Source: DATGFK01 sp040007395 (GTDB lineage Bacteria > Chloroflexota > Anaerolineae > Aggregatilineales > UBA2796). From it: a stretch of DNA of 17,404 nucleotides. The stretch spans positions 1 through 17,404 of the forward strand of contig JBDTVG010000158.1 in assembly GCA_040007395.1 (NCBI GenBank), given 5' to 3'. How positions within the stretch are numbered: position 1 is the first letter of the stretch; each line of letters begins with the position of its first letter. Below, in pieces: positions 15,584 through 17,404 of this stretch. The notes under the pieces are model-generated. The model was not told the origin of the DNA and did no database searches. It saw only the letters and a list, made by a program, of their open reading frames with translations. Position numbers and translations under genes: made by a program.

Positions 15584-16680
15584 GGCAAGTGCGGGTCGCC
15601 ATTATTGGCACGGGCAGTTCGATAGGTAATCATCTCGATGCACTGCACTCGTTAGGCGATGCGGTAGATCTGGTCGCGGCAGTGGATGTGGATGAGGCAC
15701 GGGTCAAAGCCTTTGCCGATCAGAATCAGATTCCGCACTGGTTTACCAACGCTACTGAGATGCTCAACGCAATCCACCCCGATCTCGTGTGCATTGTGAC
15801 TCCGCCTGCGACCCATCTCGCGCTGACCCTTGAATGTCTGGAAGCCGGAGCATGGGTTCACTGCGAAAAACCACTGTGTGCGTCCCTTGCCGAATTCGAC
15901 CAGATCGAACAAGCCGAAGCCCGCACCGGACGTTATGTTAGCACGGTTTTTCAGTGGCGATTTGGGTCAGCGGTTGAACGTCTGCGAGGCTTGATGCACT
16001 CTGGCGAATTGGGGCAACCGCTCGTTGGCCTGTGTCAGACACTCTGGTATCGCAATCTGGCGTACTATCAAGTCGCGTGGCGCGGCAAATGGGCCACTGA
16101 AATCGGTGGCCCAACCATGACGCTCGGCATTCACCTGATGGATTTGTTCCTGTGGCTGATGGGCGACTGGTCAGAAGTGCAGGCCATGATCGGCACGCTA
16201 GATCGCCCTATCGAAGTCGAAGATGTCTCAATGGCGTTGGTACGTTTCGCAAGCGGCGCAATGGGAACGATCACCAATAGTGCGCTCTCGCCGCGGCAAA
16301 ATTCAATCATGCGGCTCGACTTTCAACGGGCAACGGTTGAAGTAAGCGCCTTGTACCGCTATAACAACACCAATTGGAGCTATAGCATTCCCGACGGATC
16401 GCCGGATGCGGAAGCATTGCAGCGCTGGCAGAATATTCAACAGGATATTTCTGGTAATCACGCTGCACAGCTAACAGCATTGTTGAGCAGCATGGAAAAA
16501 AACGAGCGTCCGCTAATTAGTGGCCTCGAAGCGCGGCGAATCCTAGAGTTTGCCGCGAGTTTGTACAAAGCCGCTATTACGCGACAAGCGGTGCAGCGTG
16601 GATCAATTACCGCCGCCGACCCGTTCTACTATGCTATGAATGGGCAGCCGTTAGCAACCTCGAAGCGAGTCTTGCGATAG
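15580..16680 (+). CDS. Gfo/Idh/MocA-family NAD(P)-dependent oxidoreductase (forward operon copy)
   Basis: A 366-residue sugar or polyol dehydrogenase of normal family length. The Rossmann motif GTGSSIG is at 10-16, the catalytic lysine motif EKPL at 96-99 (Lys97), and the substrate-side pair is His185/Asp188 in TLGIHLMDLFLW. The start overlaps the flavin-enzyme stop by four bases (ATGA), so translation is probably coupled and the two enzymes may act in sequence. It is clearly different from the copy at 6914-8263, so the two dehydrogenases probably handle different steps, such as oxidation at one carbon and reduction at another. It ends the forward operon and converges on the hydrolase gene to its right. 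Substrate and cofactor preference are not readable. Confidence 0.92.
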   Translation: MRQVRVAIIGTGSSIGNHLDALHSLGDAVDLVAAVDVDEARVKAFADQNQIPHWFTNATEMLNAIHPDLVCIVTPPATHLALTLECLEAGAWVHCEKPLCASLAEFDQIEQAEARTGRYVSTVFQWRFGSAVERLRGLMHSGELGQPLVGLCQTLWYRNLAYYQVAWRGKWATEIGGPTMTLGIHLMDLFLWLMGDWSEVQAMIGTLDRPIEVEDVSMALVRFASGAMGTITNSALSPRQNSIMRLDFQRATVEVSALYRYNNTNWSYSIPDGSPDAEALQRWQNIQQDISGNHAAQLTALLSSMEKNERPLISGLEARRILEFAASLYKAAITRQAVQRGSITAADPFYYAMNGQPLATSKRVLR

Positions 16681-16682
16681 TT

Positions 16683-16697
16683 GATCCAGAGAGGATC
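16683..16697. terminator. Weak hairpin between convergent genes
   Basis: GATCC (16683-16687), loop AGAGA, GGATC (16693-16697) form a short five-base stem in the 20-base gap between two convergent stops. There is no strong T-run right after it on either strand, so it could help ending of transcription but is not a convincing intrinsic terminator. Confidence 0.25.
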
Positions 16698-16700
16698 GAT

Positions 16701-17404
16701 TTAACCAAGATGCTGGCTGCTGTTTTTAGCAGATAGGGGTATTCGTAATAGTTCGATCTGTGCTGGTGCCTGAGACGCTAACCAGATCTCTCCATGCCCC
16801 GGGCAGATTATGGCTGGATCTAGTGCCAATACGCTAGCGGCACTTTGTCGGGCAGCAGTTATGTCATGCATCCAACAATCTGATACTAATGACAATCCAT
16901 CCGCCAAATTGCAAATTAAATCACCTGCAAATAACGCACGCTCACGTTGCCAAAAGTAGCTAACATGATCGGGTGTATGTCCCGGTGTAGCGATTACGCG
17001 GATACCACCCGCAATATCCAACATATCTCCATCCGCCACGATGTGATCAACATGTACCCCATTCAGAACGAAAAATCCAACACTATCGGCAATAACTTTG
17101 GTTGTTAAACGCAGGTGGGGCGGACTACGACGGCGCTTGAGAAAAGTTTGGGATGCGGCGCTGGCGTAGACACGCGCTCCTGTAGCTTTAACTAACGATC
17201 TCAAATCGCCTATGTGGTCGAGATCGGCGTGAGTAATCAAGATATGCCGCACATCTTGCGGTACACGCCCAATGTCGTGTACAAGCTGCATCACATGGGG
17301 AGTGGTACCGGGGAATCCGGTATCAATGACGGTTATATACGATTCGACATCGTTCAATACATAGGTATTCACTCTACCACGCACTATTCGGTAGATGCCT
17401 GATA
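16701..17404 (-). CDS. Metallo-beta-lactamase-fold hydrolase, 5' end outside window
   Basis: An MBL-fold metallohydrolase, cut by the right window edge. Counting from GTG 17384, the metal motif is H52-A-D-L-D-H57, the HxDxDH variant of HxHxDH. Later ligands are His136 (PGHTPDH), Asp155 (FAGDL) and His197 (CPGHGE), so both metal sites look possible. The frame stays open from GTG 17384 to the edge. The residues there (SGIYRIVRGRVNTYVL) form the typical first strand of the fold, so the real start lies further right and GTG 17384 should not be taken as the start. Likely a small hydrolase of the glyoxalase II/lactonase-like type, with no specific substrate visible. It is convergent with the forward catabolic operon, 20 bases apart, and probably unrelated to it. 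Confidence 0.85.
   Translation of the reverse strand, partial: SGIYRIVRGRVNTYVLNDVESYITVIDTGFPGTTPHVMQLVHDIGRVPQDVRHILITHADLDHIGDLRSLVKATGARVYASAASQTFLKRRRSPPHLRLTTKVIADSVGFFVLNGVHVDHIVADGDMLDIAGGIRVIATPGHTPDHVSYFWQRERALFAGDLICNLADGLSLVSDCWMHDITAARQSAASVLALDPAIICPGHGEIWLASQAPAQIELLRIPLSAKNSSQHLG

Noticed and set aside
1..17404. Defence system, CRISPR array, prophage or insertion sequence
   Set aside because: No repeat-spacer pattern, transposase, integrase, nuclease or phage gene is visible; all sizeable genes have metabolic, transport or envelope roles.

Overview
The window looks like chromosome from a free-living carbohydrate-degrading bacterium. The G+C content is moderate, genes are tightly packed, and operons carry 3-10 nt gaps or ATGA overlaps. 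Gene content best fits Chloroflexota: a sugar ABC importer without its own ATPase, a YesL/DUF624 protein, Gfo/Idh/MocA dehydrogenases and dispersed CCTCACCC-type palindromes. Some Firmicutes share much of this content. The assignment is an inference from gene content and style, not a marker gene. I saw no rRNA, tRNA, insertion sequence, CRISPR array, phage or defence gene.

Layout. (1) 1-357 is a non-coding leader with a strong palindrome. It is followed by a forward SMP-30/gluconolactonase-like gene (358-1266). (2) 1441-5743 is a reverse-strand polysaccharide operon. In transcription order it holds a WecA/TagO-type polyprenyl-phosphate sugar-1-phosphate transferase, a UDP-hexose 4-epimerase-like SDR enzyme and two GT4 glycosyltransferases, with a plausible sigma-70 promoter at 5775-5802. 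(3) 5822-12314 is a reverse-strand sugar uptake and catabolism operon. In transcription order it holds a solute-binding protein, two permeases, a YesL-family membrane protein, a Gfo/Idh/MocA dehydrogenase and an alpha/beta hydrolase. A terminator-like stem-loop lies between the binding protein and the first permease. (4) 12315-12482 is the divergent control region, with a perfect 10-3-10 palindrome at 12438-12460. (5) 12483-16680 is a forward operon: a GntR/FCD regulator, an atypical DapA-family lyase, an Old Yellow Enzyme-family flavin oxidoreductase and a second Gfo/Idh/MocA dehydrogenase. (6) 16701 to the right edge is a reverse-strand metallo-beta-lactamase-fold hydrolase whose 5' end lies outside the window.

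Working model. Blocks 3-5 form one regulon for an unidentified, probably ester-decorated or oxidised sugar or sugar acid. The importer brings it in. The hydrolase, two NAD(P)-dependent sugar dehydrogenases, a flavin ene-reductase-like enzyme and a Schiff-base-type aldolase or dehydratase then process it in the cytoplasm. The GntR protein probably senses a pathway intermediate and controls both divergent operons from the central palindrome. The OYE enzyme paired with a DapA relative that lacks the usual active-site tyrosine and GTTGE loop is the most unusual part. The substrate cannot be read from the sequence.
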